Assembly: GCF_022601715.1 (NCBI RefSeq)
Contig: NZ_JAKVIM010000016.1
Location: 1 to 64,000, forward strand
DNA from: Acinetobacter zhairuonensis
GTDB lineage: Bacteria > Pseudomonadota > Gammaproteobacteria > Pseudomonadales > Moraxellaceae
Direction of reading: 5' to 3'
Length of the DNA: 64,000 nt
Shown: in pieces, positions 1 to 10,290 of the stretch
Position numbering within the stretch: the first letter of the stretch is position 1
Layout: each line of letters starts with the position of its first letter
Made by a program: the position numbers and the translations under genes
Notes under the pieces: model-generated
The model's database searches: none
What the model saw: only the letters and a program-made list of their open reading frames with translations
Told to the model about the DNA's origin: nothing

Positions 1-216
1 GATATGATTCAACATAATGTTTTTAATAAATATAAAGTAAATGTCGTAATTATAAAGTTTGCCGTATAGTATAAAAAAATAGCGTTTTTGACCAGTGCCG
101 ACCTGAACTTAAGGGCACTTTGTGACATAAATTGACAATATAGAGAGGAAATTAGCCAGCATTATTTAGGCGACAGGTGCATGATTTTATAAATAAAAAT
201 GCGATAAACATTTAAC
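1..216. other. A+T-rich stretch, no gene seen
   Basis: No open reading frame of useful length and no RNA gene could be recognised here. The stretch ends at a sequence resembling the terminal inverted repeat of an IS5-family element, so it is probably flanking or older mobile DNA. Confidence 0.5.
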
Positions 217-475
217 GGCTTTGTTGCACAAATATTTATAATTTGAAGCGTCTCCAACACACTCAAATTTAAGTCACAACTCGGGTATGCGGTCGGCCTA
301 ATACTTTAAATTTATTCAGAACTGCAATTCTCACATGTATTTCATTTACCTGACTTGAAAAATATCTAGCTGACAACTTATCACCTAATAATTTGATGCA
401 ATGCATTTTGGTTTCGACCAAACTTCGCCGATGATAGCCTGACCATTTTTTCCATAATGTCCTGCCTAATTGTTT
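217..475 (-). mobile_element. IS5-family insertion sequence remnant (transposase C-terminus)
   Basis: Position 217 begins with GGCTTTGTTGCACAAA, which resembles the terminal repeat of Acinetobacter IS5-family elements such as IS17. On the minus strand, bases about 425 to 269 read in one frame as the last ~52 residues of an IS5-type transposase (starting SLVETKMHCIKLLGDKLSAR, ending with a TAA at 269-271). The DDE catalytic core and the other terminal repeat are missing, so this is a dead fragment. A diverged copy of the same tail lies at 22944-23075. Family assignment is by recognition of the protein tail, not by a search. Confidence 0.65.
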
Positions 476-526
476 AACTATTCAAAGTAATTCATTTCGC
501 TCTCGCGAGCTAGTCTTTTTATCTTT

Positions 527-1284
527 CTATGGCTTCGCATTTTTTCTGGATGGAATATTGGCAGTTAATTTCACTCTAGTTTGCTTCAAGCTAGATTTTG
601 CAAGTAATCCAGAGTTTGCAAAAGTATCAGAGAAATAATCTAGACCAATACAATATTCATAAGCAGCTGTCAGTTCAGATAGCACTTTCCCAGCTTGAAC
701 TTGGGCGCCACGATCAATAATACCCTTAATCAAACTTACTACATCTTTACAGGTAATCTCTACAGCAGCTTTTTCACCAATACTTCCAACTATATCTATA
801 TATAAGGTACGTCTAGTTTCAATTTGTCCTTTGATTGCTCTGCTCCCCTTTACAACTTTCTTTTTCTTACTCTGTTCATCTACAATATGCTTATCTTCAA
901 TTACGTTCTCTACATATAAATCAACAACATTTTTGACAGATAACACTTCAGGCGCAGCCGCTTGCCGTATCTTATTTTCAATTTTAGAATTTTTCCGCTG
1001 CGTAATTGGGCATATGCCTTAGGCACGCAATAATTTTAATTTTTGCAGTTATACTCTAGCCTTAGCCAAGGATAGTGCTGGATAGTGACCAAGGGTTATT
1101 GTTTTCAGCGAATTATCTATAGGGCTACGATATCTGTATTTAAAACTCTTAACATCCGTCTTACCACAGCTCACCCTCAAGCCTGAATATTCACCTACAT
1201 CCGTTTAATCTTTGTCACCTGCTTTCATTTTTCAATTGCACGTGCTGATAAAGCTACTTTTTTAACCGCTATGTTTTCTAACAT
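527..1284 (-). pseudogene. Tyrosine recombinase / P4-type integrase, decayed
   Basis: Reading the minus strand from 1284, I see pieces of a phage or island integrase in shifting frames. There is an N-terminal start (MLENIAVKK), then a DUF4102-like arm-binding segment (SFKYRYRSP, ITLGHYPALSLAKARV), then from about 1010 the SAM-like core-binding domain (QAAAPEVLSVKNVV onward to KNAKP at 527). Several stop codons and frameshifts separate them, and the C-terminal catalytic domain with the R-H-R-Y residues is absent. The longest intact piece is 139 codons (946-527, GTG start). The gene is truncated next to the IS5 relic, which suggests that an insertion removed its 3' half. It is non-functional and marks a former integrated element beside mutS. 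Confidence 0.75.
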
Positions 1285-1486
1285 TTCATTTCTCTTTTGT
1301 TCGGCACACTGAATTTGCTAACATACATCGCGTAACTAGAGATGGTTTTTCCATCAGCCTGAATACTTTTATACTTTTTTAAAAATCAGTTTTTCCGATT
1401 GAATCGCATCAACAAATCACGATTTGTGCAGATTCCGACACCCTACTTACCTTTTTAAATTATTGAAACTTAAGGATTTCATATAC

Positions 1487-4123
1487 ATGAGCTTGCAAGA
1501 CATCATAGCCAATATTGATTCACACACTCCTATGATGCAGCAGTATTTAAAAGTCAAAATGCAGCATCCTCATGCCTTAATGTTTTATCGTATGGGCGAT
1601 TTCTACGAATTATTTTTCGATGATGCACATAAAGCAGCCAAACTGCTCGGGATTACGCTCACCCATCGCGGCAAAACCAATGGCAACCCCATCCCAATGG
1701 CGGGCGTACCCTTCCATGCGGCTGAAGGCTATCTTGCGCGCTTGGTCAAAAAAGGCGAGACCGTTGTTATTTGCGAACAAGTTGGAGAAGTGACAGGTAA
1801 AGGGCCTGTGGATCGTCAAGTGGTCCGCATCCTGACCCCAGGTACGCTTACAGATGATGCCTTACTGAATAGCCATCAATCATCCAACTTAGTGGCTTTG
1901 TGTTTACAACAAAACCAAATTGGTATTGCCCTACTCGATTTAAGTGCGGGTATCTTCAAAGTACAACAGCAGGATTTCAAGCTAGAACAACTCAGTATTG
2001 AATTGGCACGCCTCATGCCAAGTGAAATTCTGGTCGATGAAGATATTGTCGATCCAAATATTTTAGAACAAGTCAAAAAGCAACTCGACTGCCCTGTGAC
2101 TAAGCGTCCAAATGTTGATTTCAATTTAAATAATGCACAAAAAACCTTGTGTGATCAGCTCGGAGTTTCGACCCTCTCTGGTTTTGGTATCGATCATTTA
2201 CCTTTGGCTAAAGCTGCGGCTGCTGCGCTAATCCATTATGCCAAAGAGACGCAAAAAACTGCTTTACCGCATATTCGCAGTATTCAATTAGAACAAAGCA
2301 GTGACTTTATTGCGCTTGATCCTGTGACGCGTCGCAATTTAGAAATTGTTGATCCATTATTTGAACATGGGACTTCATTATTTCAACTGATTAATGACTG
2401 TCAAACCGCCATGGGCGGGCGTTTACTTAGCCGCACCCTCATGCAACCATTGCGTGATACCGCCTTGCTCGATGCACGTCTGGATGCCATTCATGCGTTT
2501 ATTAAAGGCTATCATGAATCTCCTATTCGCTTAGTGCTAAAAGAAATTGGCGATATTGAACGCGTTTTAAGTCGTGTTGCTTTAGGCAGTGCCCGTCCAC
2601 GTGACTTGGTGCAACTGCGCCATGCCAGTGCTCAACTCCCTTTCTTACGCCATGCACTCAATCCAATTGTTGCCAACCAAGAATCTAAATTGGTTCAGCA
2701 ATTAAATGAGGAACTGGGTGATTTTCATGGTTTGCATCAACGTCTATTGGCAGCAATTGTGGAAAATCCACCTGTACTGTTACGTGATGGTAATGTCATT
2801 GCCGAAGGTTTTGACAGTGAGCTGGATGAGTTACGTAAAATTCGCGACCATGCAGGACAATTCCTGATTGATCTGGAAATTAAGGAACGCGAAGAGTCTG
2901 GTATTTCAACCTTAAAAATCGGCTACAACCGTGTCAGTGGTTATTACATTGAACTGACCCGTGCTCAAGCAGAACAAGCACCTGCACATTACATCCGTCG
3001 TCAAACCTTAAAAAATGCAGAACGCTATATCACGCCAGAACTGAAAAGTTTTGAAGATAAAGTGCTCTCTAGTGAATCTCGTGCATTAGCGCGTGAAAAA
3101 ATGCTGTTCGAAATGCTCTTAGATGAATTACGTCAAGAGATTGCTGCGTTACAAATGATGAGTGCTGCGATTGCGCAAATTGATCTACTTTGTAACTTTG
3201 CTCATCAAGCCCGTTTAAGAAACTGGAGTCGACCTGAGTTTAGCCCTGAAATCGGCATCAAAATTACAGCAGGTCGCCATCCTGTGGTTGAAGCATTGAA
3301 TAAAACTGCCTTTACTCCGAATGATACACATCTAGATTATGCGCATCGTATGGCGATTATTACCGGTCCGAATATGGGCGGTAAATCGACTTTTATGCGT
3401 CAGACCGCATTGATTAGCCTTCTCGCGTATTGTGGTTGTTATGTCCCTGCCCAATCGGCAAGCTTAGGTCCAATTGACCGTATTTTTACCCGTATTGGTT
3501 CTGCCGATGACTTATCGACAGGCAAATCGACCTTTATGGTGGAAATGACTGAAACCTCGCAAATTCTGCATCATGCCACCAATCAGTCTTTGGTGTTGAT
3601 GGATGAAGTTGGACGCGGCACCAGTACCTATGATGGTCTATCTTTGGCATGGGCGTGTGTCTTGGATTTAACCAAACGTGTGAAATGTCTTTGCCTGTTT
3701 GCAACCCATTATTTTGAACTCACCGAACTCAGTAAAGAGTCTGGTATTTATAACTATCATGTGAGTGCTAAAGAATTAAATGGCAATTTGATTCTGCTGC
3801 ATAAGGTTCAGCAAGGTCCTGCCAGCCAAAGTCATGGCTTACAAGTTGCCAAATTAGCCGGTATTCCAGCCAATGTCATTAAAGAAGCGCAAAACCGCTT
3901 GAAGATATTGGAGCGTCAACAACAGCAACATGTGAATACCGCAGTACAGCGTGATTTGTTCGCCCCTGCAGCGCCCGTTGAACCTGATATTATTGAACGT
4001 GTGATTGAAGTTGAAAAAGTTTCTCCAGCGTTGGAGATTTTAAAAGAGCTGGATGTCGATAACCTCACCCCACGCGAAGCTTTGCAACATTTATATATGT
4101 TGAAAGAACAGCTAGAAAATTAA
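1487..4123 (+). CDS. mutS: DNA mismatch repair protein MutS
   Basis: MutS recognises mismatches and small loops and, with MutL, starts methyl-independent or methyl-directed repair in the cytoplasm. The 879-residue product is of normal family length. The mismatch-contact motif GDFYELF is at residues 37-43 (Phe39, Glu41). The Walker A motif GPNMGGKST is near residue 626, and Walker B with LMDEVGRGT is near 703. A C-terminal helix-turn-helix and a tetramerisation tail follow. I chose the ATG at 1487 because AAGGA lies just upstream and the protein then starts MSLQDI; an in-frame ATG at 1424 would add 21 residues unlike MutS. The gene stands alone and is followed by a hairpin terminator. Acinetobacter typically has fdxA next to it, as here. 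Confidence 0.97.
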   Translation: MSLQDIIANIDSHTPMMQQYLKVKMQHPHALMFYRMGDFYELFFDDAHKAAKLLGITLTHRGKTNGNPIPMAGVPFHAAEGYLARLVKKGETVVICEQVGEVTGKGPVDRQVVRILTPGTLTDDALLNSHQSSNLVALCLQQNQIGIALLDLSAGIFKVQQQDFKLEQLSIELARLMPSEILVDEDIVDPNILEQVKKQLDCPVTKRPNVDFNLNNAQKTLCDQLGVSTLSGFGIDHLPLAKAAAAALIHYAKETQKTALPHIRSIQLEQSSDFIALDPVTRRNLEIVDPLFEHGTSLFQLINDCQTAMGGRLLSRTLMQPLRDTALLDARLDAIHAFIKGYHESPIRLVLKEIGDIERVLSRVALGSARPRDLVQLRHASAQLPFLRHALNPIVANQESKLVQQLNEELGDFHGLHQRLLAAIVENPPVLLRDGNVIAEGFDSELDELRKIRDHAGQFLIDLEIKEREESGISTLKIGYNRVSGYYIELTRAQAEQAPAHYIRRQTLKNAERYITPELKSFEDKVLSSESRALAREKMLFEMLLDELRQEIAALQMMSAAIAQIDLLCNFAHQARLRNWSRPEFSPEIGIKITAGRHPVVEALNKTAFTPNDTHLDYAHRMAIITGPNMGGKSTFMRQTALISLLAYCGCYVPAQSASLGPIDRIFTRIGSADDLSTGKSTFMVEMTETSQILHHATNQSLVLMDEVGRGTSTYDGLSLAWACVLDLTKRVKCLCLFATHYFELTELSKESGIYNYHVSAKELNGNLILLHKVQQGPASQSHGLQVAKLAGIPANVIKEAQNRLKILERQQQQHVNTAVQRDLFAPAAPVEPDIIERVIEVEKVSPALEILKELDVDNLTPREALQHLYMLKEQLEN

Positions 4124-4131
4124 GCACCCCA

Positions 4132-4167
4132 CCATAGATCGGATCAATTATACCGATCTATGGTTTC
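4132..4167 (+). terminator. Rho-independent-type terminator after mutS
   Basis: A perfect 11-bp stem, CCATAGATCGG (4132-4142) with CCGATCTATGG (4153-4163), has a 10-base loop and is followed by a short T-rich run. It begins 8 bases after the mutS stop. Confidence 0.7.
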
Positions 4168-4588
4168 ATTCACCTGAAGCCCCGAATCATGCAACTCAAA
4201 CGCTGAATATAAGACCTTATTCTTCCTGCAATCTAAGTAAACCATAGTGATCTAAATAGTTTGGACGAATTTATAGACAATAAAATTAAAATATAGTCCT
4301 ATAAACATACACTTAATTTGTATATTTATATGTTTTAATTTCCACCACCCTTATAGAAACACTGAAACAGACAAAATTCTAAATACTTGTTTTATATAAA
4401 ATAAAAATAGGATCCTTCATACAAATTTGAACTCTAATATTCAATTATTGCTATTAATTATCATTTACTTAAATGTATTTCATGAGTTTGAATAACAAAT
4501 ATCAATAAAAGGAATTGTTAGTTGCCCCTTTTTTTGCCTAAAATACTGCATGAGTAAATAAAACCATATTATTTAGGTAGCTGTCGCC
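4168..4588. other. Intergenic region mutS-fdxA with a candidate fdxA promoter
   Basis: This stretch is very A+T-rich and has no credible gene. A candidate promoter, TTGTTA (4515-4520), 18 bases, then TAAAAT (4539-4544), lies upstream of fdxA. Nothing else was recognised. Confidence 0.45.
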
Positions 4589-4912
4589 ATGACCTTTGTT
4601 GTCACTGAAAACTGTATTAAATGTAAATATCAAGATTGCGTAGAAGTTTGCCCTGTTGACTGTTTCTACGAAGGTCCTAACTTCTTGGTGATTAATCCAG
4701 ACGAATGTATTGACTGTGCACTATGTGAACCAGAATGCCCAGCAAATGCAATTTTCTCTGAAGATGAGCTTCCAGAGGGTCAAGAAGTATTTATCGAGCT
4801 AAATGCTGAGCTTTCACAAAAATGGCCGAACATCACACAAATTGGTGACCAGCCTGCTGACCGTGAAGAATGGAATGGCAAAGCTGACAAGTTACAATAC
4901 TTGGAAAAATAA
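4589..4912 (+). CDS. fdxA: 7Fe-type ferredoxin FdxA
   Basis: This is a small soluble electron carrier of the Azotobacter ferredoxin I class, carrying one [3Fe-4S] and one [4Fe-4S] cluster. The 107 residues contain Cys9, 12, 17, 21, 25, 40, 43, 46 and 50, which is the nine-cysteine pattern of this family. An acidic C-terminal extension follows, also typical. The gene is monocistronic: a promoter-like sequence lies upstream and a strong palindromic terminator downstream. The redox partner cannot be told from the context. Confidence 0.95.
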   Translation: MTFVVTENCIKCKYQDCVEVCPVDCFYEGPNFLVINPDECIDCALCEPECPANAIFSEDELPEGQEVFIELNAELSQKWPNITQIGDQPADREEWNGKADKLQYLEK

Positions 4913-4920
4913 GCCATACA

Positions 4921-4949
4921 AAAGATCAGCAATTGCTGATCTTTTTTTA
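4921..4949 (+). terminator. Terminator after fdxA
   Basis: A near-perfect palindrome spans 4921-4944 (AAAGATCAGC, then AATT, then GCTGATCTTT) and runs into a T tract. It lies 9 bases after the fdxA stop. Confidence 0.85.
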
Positions 4950-5046
4950 TACCAAATGCACACATTTGATTGCAATATTTACAAATTTAAATCCCTATTT
5001 TCGATTAAAATAAGCACCTATATTTCTAAGCATTTGATTTTCATAC

Positions 5047-5763
5047 ATGAAGCATTTTTTCAAGGGTGTGCTCACATTGAGTATGATCCCTTTGGTTATG
5101 ATCGGATGTAGTTCATCTCCTCATAAATCTGGGCAAGGTACACCTCATGGAAAACGAATTTTCATTCCTCAAGAACGTGTGATTATTGAAAGACCTATCC
5201 CCCCAAAAATCATTCCTTATACCTATAACAGCTGGGTCGCAGCCAGTGATAACTTACGTCGTGTTCGTGAATACGAAATTTTCCTAGAAAAGAATAATGT
5301 AGGTAATATTATTCCAAGCTTCGAATTATTACGTACTGCAAGAGATTGGCAAAAATGTGGTCGCGCCCAATACATGATTCCAACACGCGAATTATGGGCA
5401 AACCAAGTACCGACTTTAAGAGTCTTTAAATACCTAGTGGCGGCTAAAGTCCTCACTGACTTTGAAGTCACTTCCGTGTATCGTGATTTAACCCTCAATC
5501 AATGTGCGGGTGGTGCAAGCTCTTCACGTCACTTGTTCAATTCAGCCATCGACTTCCGTATTGGACCTGAATATCCACAACCCGAAGATTATGCTTTTAT
5601 TGAAAATACCAAGTTCAAACTGTGTCAATTCTGGGAGCAACATGGTCAAAGCCTCAACATGGGCCTAGGCTTATATGCTTCAGGTCAAATTCATATTGAT
5701 ACCCAAGGCTATCGTACTTGGGGGCCCGACTTAAGTCGTTATTCATCTATGTGTAATTACTAG
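5047..5763 (+). CDS. Peptidase M15 family lipoprotein (D,D-carboxypeptidase-like)
   Basis: This is a predicted periplasmic, membrane-anchored zinc peptidase that acts on peptidoglycan peptides, as VanY/M15 enzymes do. A signal peptide ends in the lipobox VMIGC with Cys21 as the lipidated residue. The M15 zinc-site motifs are visible: SRHLFNSAIDF (His and Asp ligands near residues 161 and 168) and HIDTQGYRTWG near residue 217 (third ligand His). The product has 238 residues. The gene has its own terminator and no operon partner. The exact substrate, such as a D,D- or L,D-peptide bond, is not determined. Confidence 0.85.
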   Translation: MKHFFKGVLTLSMIPLVMIGCSSSPHKSGQGTPHGKRIFIPQERVIIERPIPPKIIPYTYNSWVAASDNLRRVREYEIFLEKNNVGNIIPSFELLRTARDWQKCGRAQYMIPTRELWANQVPTLRVFKYLVAAKVLTDFEVTSVYRDLTLNQCAGGASSSRHLFNSAIDFRIGPEYPQPEDYAFIENTKFKLCQFWEQHGQSLNMGLGLYASGQIHIDTQGYRTWGPDLSRYSSMCNY

Positions 5764-5777
5764 AATAGCATTCAATT

Positions 5778-5806
5778 ACAGAGGTCTTTGCACCTCTGTT
5801 TTTATT
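5778..5806 (+). terminator. Terminator after the M15 peptidase gene
   Basis: The stem ACAGAGGT (5778-5785) with ACCTCTGT (5792-5799) has a 6-base loop and is followed by TTTTATTTT. Confidence 0.8.
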
Positions 5807-5888
5807 TTAGTGATTAATCTTCAGAGAGAATTGCACTCTGTCTGGAAAAGTTTAAAATGCTCTGATTCGAAATTTAGGCGCTAAGATT

Positions 5889-6554
5889 ATGCAAGAAATG
5901 TGGTCTGAGATTGATAATTTTATCGATACACATTTAATTCCTGAAGACCCAATCCTGTTACAAACCCTTGAAAATACAGCTCAAAAGGGTTTTCCTGACC
6001 ACCTCGCAGTTGCTCCGAATCAAGGCATGCTGTTACAAATGCTGATTCAAATGAATGGGTGTAAACGGATACTGGAACTTGGAACCTTTGCAGCATATAG
6101 CACTATGTGGTTAGCGCGCGCACTTCCACAAGATGGCTATATCCTGACTATTGAAGGTCGTGATACGCATGCCGCTTTAGGACAAGAGAATATTGATCGC
6201 GCCAATTTACCGCAAACCATCGAATTAAAAGTTGGGCGTGCAGCAGATGTTCTTAAAGCCTTACCTGCTGATTTTGAGCCTTTCGATTTCATTTTTATTG
6301 ATGCAGACAAACAAAGCTATCCTGAATACCTTGAACTCAGTTTAGATTTATCTCATTCAGGTACAGTGATTGTGCTAGATAATGTGATTCGTGCTGGCGA
6401 TATCGTAAATCCAGAAAATCGCAAGCCAAGTATTGAAGGGATTCGCGAAATGTTTGCACGCTTACAAAATCATCCACGCTTATTATCATGCACAGCACTA
6501 CAAACCGTGGGAAGTAAAGGACATGATGGTTTTGCGATTGCAATCGTAAAATAG
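5889..6554 (+). CDS. SAM-dependent O-methyltransferase (caffeoyl-CoA OMT-like)
   Basis: This cytoplasmic class I methyltransferase belongs to the small-molecule O-methyltransferase family related to catechol and caffeoyl-CoA methyltransferases. The 221 residues are the family's usual length. Motif I is ILELGTFAAYST near residues 60-71. The metal-binding acidic motif FIDADK is near 134, with the second metal site (VLDNVIRAGD) about 25 residues later. The natural acceptor is unknown. The gene stands alone between the M15 peptidase gene and the convergent stress-protein gene. Confidence 0.88.
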   Translation: MQEMWSEIDNFIDTHLIPEDPILLQTLENTAQKGFPDHLAVAPNQGMLLQMLIQMNGCKRILELGTFAAYSTMWLARALPQDGYILTIEGRDTHAALGQENIDRANLPQTIELKVGRAADVLKALPADFEPFDFIFIDADKQSYPEYLELSLDLSHSGTVIVLDNVIRAGDIVNPENRKPSIEGIREMFARLQNHPRLLSCTALQTVGSKGHDGFAIAIVK

Positions 6555-6682
6555 CATAGAAAGAACAAAAAACACTCTATTGTATTTTTATTTTAAAATA
6601 CAATCATTTACAAAGCTTGTCCATATAGTTATCCACATATAATGCGGATAACTATAAATCTAACAGATTCCACTTAATTTGC

Positions 6683-7525
6683 TTATTTTGCAACCAATAG
6701 TGGGACTGTTGAATTCCTGAATATTGTAGTGGTGATACTTCCCAAAAAGAACTGGTGAATTTTACTGTGGCTAAATGCCCCCATAACCACTAATTTAATA
6801 TCATGTTCTCGCTGATATTCCAAGATGTTTTCTGAAACATCACCATAACGATATTCCACCACCACATCCAAACCCGCATCACGTAGGTACTGCGAAGGCT
6901 CATTCAAGATTTCTGGGTGATCACCCACATAAAGCAAATGACATTGTAATAAGCGCAGTAAATCGCTTTGTGCAATACGTTGCATCATCTTGACGCAGGT
7001 CGGTGAATATTCATAAGCAAAAATAAAGCGCGTCGGTGGCACAAAGTTCTCACCTACGGTGAGTACTGTACTACTGACCCCACGGATAAAGTTTTCTACA
7101 TTGCCACCAATTGGCTTGTTACGTTCCGCAGAGCGCTCTCCGACTCTGCCAATCACCGCAATATCATCTTCTTTGAGCACATGAAAACTTTGTTCTAAAA
7201 AGTCGCCTTTTTCCTGAATATGGGTCGCATCTAATCCATATTTTTCTTTGACCATTTCAGAAATGTGATTGAGTAGGTTATTGCTATAATCCAAAGCCAA
7301 CTGGCTTTGCTTCTGTTCTAGCTCTGCCAGCTCTTTAAGCAGCATGGCATTGCTTTCAAAGCCGATCACCCCACTAATTTCACCCAAATGATAGCTGGCA
7401 GGATAGTAATCTAGTACTTGTAATAACACGAGTTCGCGTTGTGTTTGTTTTGCAATCCAAGCTGCTGCTTCTGCGACAGCATTGATGCAGGGAGAAGAAT
7501 CTATACACGCTATTACCCGTTTCAT
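6683..7525 (-). CDS. Tandem-domain universal stress protein (UspA family)
   Basis: The 280-residue cytoplasmic protein contains two Usp folds, residues about 1-145 and 160-280. The second ends with the nucleotide-binding-type pattern GAFSHSKIHQFFLGS...NSTVPLLV, whereas the first is degenerate (IGRVGERSAERN...SSTVLTV). Two-domain Usp proteins generally help survival under starvation or oxidative stress; a specific role cannot be assigned here. The ATG lies at the end of a promoter-sized gap, and no operon partner is seen. Confidence 0.9.
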   Translation of the reverse strand: MKRVIACIDSSPCINAVAEAAAWIAKQTQRELVLLQVLDYYPASYHLGEISGVIGFESNAMLLKELAELEQKQSQLALDYSNNLLNHISEMVKEKYGLDATHIQEKGDFLEQSFHVLKEDDIAVIGRVGERSAERNKPIGGNVENFIRGVSSTVLTVGENFVPPTRFIFAYEYSPTCVKMMQRIAQSDLLRLLQCHLLYVGDHPEILNEPSQYLRDAGLDVVVEYRYGDVSENILEYQREHDIKLVVMGAFSHSKIHQFFLGSITTTIFRNSTVPLLVAK

Positions 7526-7647
7526 TGTTCGCCTCTCAATTAGTCTCTTGTGACTATAGGTCTAGTTGTTGACTCTAAACTTAGCACATCTGTGCATGAG
7601 TTGGCAGCATTTGTGTAACCGATAGTGATGAAAAATATACAATTATT

Positions 7648-8265
7648 CTATTCACGGTAACGAATGAAACGTGCTGGATTACCTGCCACAATTTCTCTTT
7701 CACCTACATCTTTGGTGACCATGCTCTGCATTCCAACGATGGCATGATCTCCAATTTTCACACCATCTCTAACGCCCACGTGTGCACCCAGCCAAACATC
7801 ACGTCCAATCTCGATGCCTTGTGATCGGACTGGCTGCTGATAAATCGGTTGATCTAACTGCATGCCATGATCAAATGCATACAGATGGCTATAAGCAGCA
7901 ATACGCACCTGATCATGCAATTTAATCCCAACACGTCCACCATCCAAAATACAGTGATGATTAATTGCGACCTCATTACCAATGTCAAGCGGTCCATGCA
8001 GGGTACAATCAGCAGCGATGAAACAGTTATCTCCTATACGTATAGTACGACCACGTTCCGCAAAAATATGCGCGAGTGGTGAGATAAAACAATTCTTTCC
8101 TATCTCAACTGTTTCCATCTCACGTAAATACTGCTGATATTCATTTTGCCATTGCTCTGCCCACTCGCGATGCTTAGGTTTTAAGCTCCAGTACAACCAA
8201 GGCATATAATTGAGTCGATGTTTATGCTGCTCACGATATTTGAGTAATGGATCTTGTTCAGTCAT
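7648..8265 (-). CDS. Hexapeptide-repeat (left-handed beta-helix) acyltransferase
   Basis: This is a putative O- or N-acyltransferase of the LbH/maltose-acetyltransferase type. Hexapeptide turns run from about residue 57 to the end (for example IGKNCF, IGDNCFIAADCTL, IGRDVWLGAHVGV, IGDHAIVGMQS), and the C-terminal AGNPARFIRYR is typical of the family. I place the start at the ATG at 8265, which is preceded by GGAAGAG and overlaps the stop of the upstream gene by 8 bases. A longer in-frame start at 8307 would read back into that gene. The acceptor is unknown. Translational coupling to the YigZ-type gene is likely. Confidence 0.83.
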   Translation of the reverse strand: MTEQDPLLKYREQHKHRLNYMPWLYWSLKPKHREWAEQWQNEYQQYLREMETVEIGKNCFISPLAHIFAERGRTIRIGDNCFIAADCTLHGPLDIGNEVAINHHCILDGGRVGIKLHDQVRIAAYSHLYAFDHGMQLDQPIYQQPVRSQGIEIGRDVWLGAHVGVRDGVKIGDHAIVGMQSMVTKDVGEREIVAGNPARFIRYRE

Positions 8266-8857
8266 GCTCTTCCACCACCTTGAGATGCTCACGACCACGT
8301 GTGACATCGCGAATTTTATCGGTTAATTCTGAAATTTGATGGACTTGTAACTGCAATTCCACAGCCACACCATCCGCAGTATATTGTTCTTGGAATTCGA
8401 TGCCCTGCTGTTGCATTTCATATTGAAAAATAGACCACTCTGAAAATTGGCAATTAAAATGTGCCATTTTCTTTTCTATCAATTCAATCTTTTCAGCCTG
8501 AAGAAGACACTGCCCAGCACTGCCGCCATAGGCACGGACCAGACCACCTGTTCCTAATTTCACCCCGCCATACCAACGATTTACTAACACCAATACATTG
8601 GTCAGCTCATTGCCTTCTATGGTTGCGAGTATGGGTCTTCCTGCAGTCCCTGAGGGCTCACCATCATCGTTAAATCTTACTTGATGTCCAATTTTCCAAG
8701 CCCAGCATTGATGAGTCGTCGTGATGTCTTTATTTTCTTCAAGAAATGCCTTTACCGCTGCTTCATTTTCAACAGGCACTGCGATCGCTTGAAAACGGCT
8801 TTTCTTAATTTCTTCTTCGTAACAGACTTGGGCTGCAATGGTGAAAGGCATATTCAA
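8258..8857 (-). CDS. yigZ: IMPACT/YigZ family protein
   Basis: This is a conserved cytoplasmic protein of the UPF0029/IMPACT family, related to E. coli YigZ. The N-terminal Impact domain has the signature DDGEPSGTAGRPIL (about residues 64-77) and NRWYGGVKLGTGGLVRAYG (about 93-111). The C-terminal half is a ferredoxin-like DUF1949-type domain. Eukaryotic IMPACT proteins affect translation control through Gcn1/Gcn2; the bacterial role is poorly defined. It overlaps the acyltransferase gene by 8 bases and probably forms a two-gene operon with it. An alternative ATG two codons in is possible. Confidence 0.9.
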   Translation of the reverse strand: MNMPFTIAAQVCYEEEIKKSRFQAIAVPVENEAAVKAFLEENKDITTTHQCWAWKIGHQVRFNDDGEPSGTAGRPILATIEGNELTNVLVLVNRWYGGVKLGTGGLVRAYGGSAGQCLLQAEKIELIEKKMAHFNCQFSEWSIFQYEMQQQGIEFQEQYTADGVAVELQLQVHQISELTDKIRDVTRGREHLKVVEEHD

Positions 8858-8921
8858 CTATAACTGGCAGGATCAAGATAATTGTAACGTGTTTTGATTC
8901 TAGACTTAAACCTACTCCCAA

Positions 8922-8950
8922 GAAAAAACCCCCATACAAATGGAGGTTTA
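8922..8950 (-). terminator. Terminator after the lpt operon
   Basis: On the minus strand, AAACCTCCA (8949-8941) pairs with TGGGGGTTT (8934-8926), including one G-U pair, with a 6-base loop and a T run after it. It lies 28 bases beyond the lptB stop. Confidence 0.75.
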
Positions 8951-8977
8951 GTCTGAAACGTAAACGTATATTGGGCT

Positions 8978-9724
8978 TTAAACTTTAAAATCCTCGCCCA
9001 AATACACCTCACGTACAGTTTCGTTTTCTAAAATTTCTTGTGGTGTACCTTCAGCAATCACGGAGCCTTCACTCACAATATAAGCGCGTTCACAAATTGC
9101 CAAAGTTTCTCGCACATTATGATCAGTAATGAGTACACCAATACCACGGTCTTTTAGGGTACGAATGATGTCTTTAATATCATTCACCGAAATTGGATCG
9201 ACCCCAGCAAAGGGTTCATCTAGCAACATAAACTTTGGATCAGCTGCTAAGGCACGGGCAATTTCAGCACGGCGGCGTTCACCACCCGACACACTCATGC
9301 CTAAAGAATCTTTAATATGGGTGATTTTGAAATCCGCCAATAACTCAGCTAAACGCTTTTGACGTTGTTGCTTATCCAAATCTTTGCGGGTTTCTAAAAT
9401 CGCCATGATATTTTCAGAAATGGTGAGCTTTCTAAAAATTGAGGCTTCTTGTGGTAAGTAGCCAATGCCCTTTCGTGCACGCTCATGCATCGCCAAATCA
9501 GACATATCCAGATCATCCAGATGGATTTCACCCTTGTCCATACGCACCAGTCCAACCACCATGTAGAAACTGGTGGTTTTACCCGCACCATTTGGACCAA
9601 GCAAACCTACAATCTGTCCACTTTGCATACTAAATGAAACGTCTTTCACCACCCAACGTTTACTGTAGTTCTTCGCAAGGTGCTTAATACAAAGGGTTTG
9701 TGTCGCAGTCTCAACCTGATTCAT
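8978..9724 (-). CDS. lptB: LPS export ABC transporter ATP-binding protein LptB
   Basis: LptB is the cytoplasmic ATPase of the LptB2FGC complex, which extracts lipopolysaccharide or lipooligosaccharide from the inner membrane and drives it along the LptA bridge. The 248 residues show Walker A GPNGAGKT at 43-50, the ABC signature SGGERRR near 150, Walker [14 protein letters not shown] near 170 and the H-loop TDHNVRET. The start codon overlaps the lptA stop as TAATG, so the genes are translationally coupled. The cluster kdsD-kdsC-lptC-lptA-lptB matches the conserved proteobacterial order. Confidence 0.97.
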   Translation of the reverse strand: MNQVETATQTLCIKHLAKNYSKRWVVKDVSFSMQSGQIVGLLGPNGAGKTTSFYMVVGLVRMDKGEIHLDDLDMSDLAMHERARKGIGYLPQEASIFRKLTISENIMAILETRKDLDKQQRQKRLAELLADFKITHIKDSLGMSVSGGERRRAEIARALAADPKFMLLDEPFAGVDPISVNDIKDIIRTLKDRGIGVLITDHNVRETLAICERAYIVSEGSVIAEGTPQEILENETVREVYLGEDFKV

Positions 9725-10290
9725 TAATCACGCGCTCCAGGGAAGGATTTAGTACTTGAAGGCGGAATCACAATCTGCACACGTCCTGAGGATGAGCCTG
9801 TGCTGTTTGGCGTTCCTATCGCTTCAATATCGCCTTTGTTCATGCTGTATTTTAATGTATTACCACGAATACTGGCACCATCTTGCTCTAATAACGCACC
9901 ACCTGACATAGTAATAATACCTGTTTCCGCATTATAGACAATTTTTTGTGCCTGCCCTTTGGCTAAGCCTTTATTGGCATCTAGCTGCTGCTGAAAACGT
10001 GCAGGTGAACCTGAAGCAGTAATTAAACTGATCTGTTTTTTCTGGTTTAGGTTGGCAACAATCGAAGCTGCCTGTAAACGCATGGTGCCCTGTTCAATAA
10101 TCACATTACCAGAATATGTAGTCACACCTGTTTTTTCATTAAAGGTCGCACGGTCAGCCACCAATGAAATTGACTGATTACGATCCGATGGAATTGCAAA
10201 AGCAGAAGATGCAGCAATGATCCCAAAACTTAGAACAACTGCTTTTTTAAGGAAAGCTTTATAAGCTTGAAACTTAAGATTTTGGTTCAT
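9724..10290 (-). CDS. lptA: LPS transport periplasmic protein LptA
   Basis: LptA is a periplasmic beta-jellyroll (OstA-type) protein that polymerises into a bridge between LptC and LptD for LPS transport. A signal peptide ends near SSAFA, followed by the OstA domain ([21 protein letters not shown]...). I chose the ATG at 10290, which has GAGGAAAG just upstream and gives a protein of 188 residues; an upstream in-frame start at 10329 would add 13 residues and sits inside lptC. The start lies 17 bases inside lptC, and the stop overlaps the lptB start. Confidence 0.93.
   Translation of the reverse strand: MNQNLKFQAYKAFLKKAVVLSFGIIAASSAFAIPSDRNQSISLVADRATFNEKTGVTTYSGNVIIEQGTMRLQAASIVANLNQKKQISLITASGSPARFQQQLDANKGLAKGQAQKIVYNAETGIITMSGGALLEQDGASIRGNTLKYSMNKGDIEAIGTPNSTGSSSGRVQIVIPPSSTKSFPGARD

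Noticed and set aside
831..1022. Plus-strand 63-codon reading frame rich in Phe, Ser and Thr
   Set aside because: It is the antisense of the integrase remnant and has no family resemblance.
1424..1486. Extended MutS N-terminus from the ATG at 1424
   Set aside because: The added 21 residues are unlike MutS, and the ATG at 1487 has its own ribosome site.
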